Shown: one piece after another, positions 62,873 to 64,000 of the stretch
How positions within the stretch are numbered: the first letter of the stretch is position 1
How the letters are laid out: each line of letters starts with the position of its first letter
Assembly: GCF_000002425.4 (NCBI RefSeq)
Contig: NC_037260.1
Location: forward strand, 8,027,808 to 8,091,807
Origin: Physcomitrium patens
Taxonomy: Eukaryota > Streptophyta > Bryopsida > Funariales > Funariaceae
Length of the DNA stretch: 64,000 bases
Reading direction: 5' to 3'
Position numbers and translations under genes: made by a program
The notes under the pieces: model-generated
What the model saw: only the letters and a program-made list of their open reading frames with translations
What the model was told of the DNA's origin: nothing
The model's database searches: none

Positions 62873-64000
62873 ATTTAGATGCGATTACTCCAACGTCAAT
62901 TGCGTAAAATCAAAATCAGATGTTGTGTTACCCTTGAGCAGAAATGCAAGTTTTCCGCACTGCATGAAGCGCATCCCAAACACATATCGGACGTATCCTG
63001 CTGCCGCTACAATCTTTTGTTTTCAATGGAATCTTTAAATTTCAGATCTCAGCAAATCCTGACAAGGGATTTAGAAAACCTCATGTCGTTTCCCATTGAC
63101 GGATCAGCAAACACAGCCTGACTTACCGACCAAACCCTCGTCATCCACGGTCCGTACACCAACGCATTGAGTAGGACGAAGGATATGGATCCAGTTCTAC
63201 GCCCATGTCACTGATCTCCGACTGGTAATACCGCAACACCAAATCCTTGGCACATCAGAATTCACACAAATTTTGAAAGCAATCCATTCGCTGCAGCGAG
63301 GAATGCAGTAGCAGCAGGACTACTTACAGTCACCTCGCGAAGCAGGGGTATCGATGGCGATGGTCGGTAGTATAGAATGCACCAGGCCGGCCATCTGATG
63401 GAAGAAGCGAAGCGATGTCGCGACGTGATCTGCATGGATTGCATGGGACAGAGAGCACGTAGACGTGGGCAGCCTGTCAGCCGTGGGATGCATGCTCGTG
63501 GAGATAGGGATCGACGCACCTCCTCCACGGCTTCTAAACTATCCATTAATCTGTTCTCTTTTTCATGACACATTTTGTCTTCTATGCAGTTTTTTAAGAA
63601 ACCATTTGTTTGAATGTGTTTCATTGATAGTTTACATACATACATATTAGAGAAGATGTCTTTTAGAAGACGAACTCCAGAATTCAATGCAAGTGCTATT
63701 ATATTTTCCAAAAAATGTGTATAGGCTGGAAAGTAAGCATCAAATTCTAATTTTTAAGTAATTCCAATTTATACATATTTACTTACGAAGTGTTGTTATA
63801 TTCTAACCGTAGAAAAAATTATTTAAGCCTCCAAGAGTCAATTTTTTAAAAAATATTTCAGAACACTATGTTGATAAATAAAAGACTTAAAAATGATGAG
63901 AGTAATTATCAAGTAAAATTGAAATTAACAAATTCGGAGCATTAAGGTTGTTGAAGTACATTGCATGTTGTAAAGTTTTTCAGAATGAATTCTGTAACTC
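62873..64000. other. Upstream flank and AT-rich end of the window
   Basis: The first 700 bp are GC-balanced and would hold the promoter and leader of the preceding minus-strand gene. From about 63560 the sequence becomes AT-rich. Open frames here are short or antisense, and I recognise no gene. Confidence 0.5.

Noticed and set aside
63262-63711. 149-codon minus-strand frame near the end of the window
   Set aside because: No domain or good start context; it crosses the border into AT-rich DNA and looks accidental.
1-64000. CRISPR arrays, bacterial operons, rRNA or tRNA genes
   Set aside because: No regularly spaced identical repeats and no RNA gene signatures were found; the SdpI-like gene has no bacterial neighbours.

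Overview
The window looks like nuclear DNA of a land plant, most likely a moss (Physcomitrium-like). The basis is a plastid-type ClpB chaperone with a transit peptide, two proteins with the plant WRC zinc domain, an ALA-type P4-ATPase, ordinary short spliceosomal introns, and GC-balanced gene islands that alternate with very AT-rich islands of decayed Ty3/gypsy chromoviruses. The species itself is an inference.

Layout. 1-4000: AT-rich gypsy debris and small repeats. 4694-8979 (-): a seven-exon ClpB gene; the exon sum is an exact multiple of three (1044 aa) and one intron is of GC-AG type. 9000-12447: upstream DNA, an AT-rich spacer and a GC-rich low-complexity promoter with duplicated ACGT elements. 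12448-15061 and 17221-19599 (+): two tandem WRC-domain genes with the same four-exon layout (443 and 442 aa). 19600-27587: eight kilobases in which I recognise no gene. 27588-30811 (-): a CCHC zinc-knuckle gene of the ZCCHC8 type. 33089-33754 (-): an intronless six-pass membrane protein with the signature of the bacterial SdpI family. 35080-49500: a 14-kb AT-rich island with two chromovirus relics in opposite orientation plus further LTR-like fragments and a foldback repeat. 50999-55614 (-): a six-exon P4-ATPase lipid flippase (1294 aa). 55615-60200: spacer DNA. 60222-60644 (-): a small Cys-containing hypothetical protein. 61016-62872 (-): a five-exon gene for an unrecognised Trp/Pro/Tyr-rich protein (397 aa). 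62873-64000: spacer.

The host genes do not form one pathway. They cover plastid protein disaggregation, putative nuclear regulation (the WRC pair), putative nuclear RNA handling (the CCHC protein), membrane lipid flipping and two or three orphan functions. The most unusual item is the SdpI-like gene, a family I know mainly from bacteria and archaea, embedded between plant genes and plant retroelement relics. A 10-mer bZIP-type element, TGACGTGGCA, recurs exactly upstream of three genes. All exon borders were set by reading splice signals, phase and homology by eye; no transcripts or searches were available.
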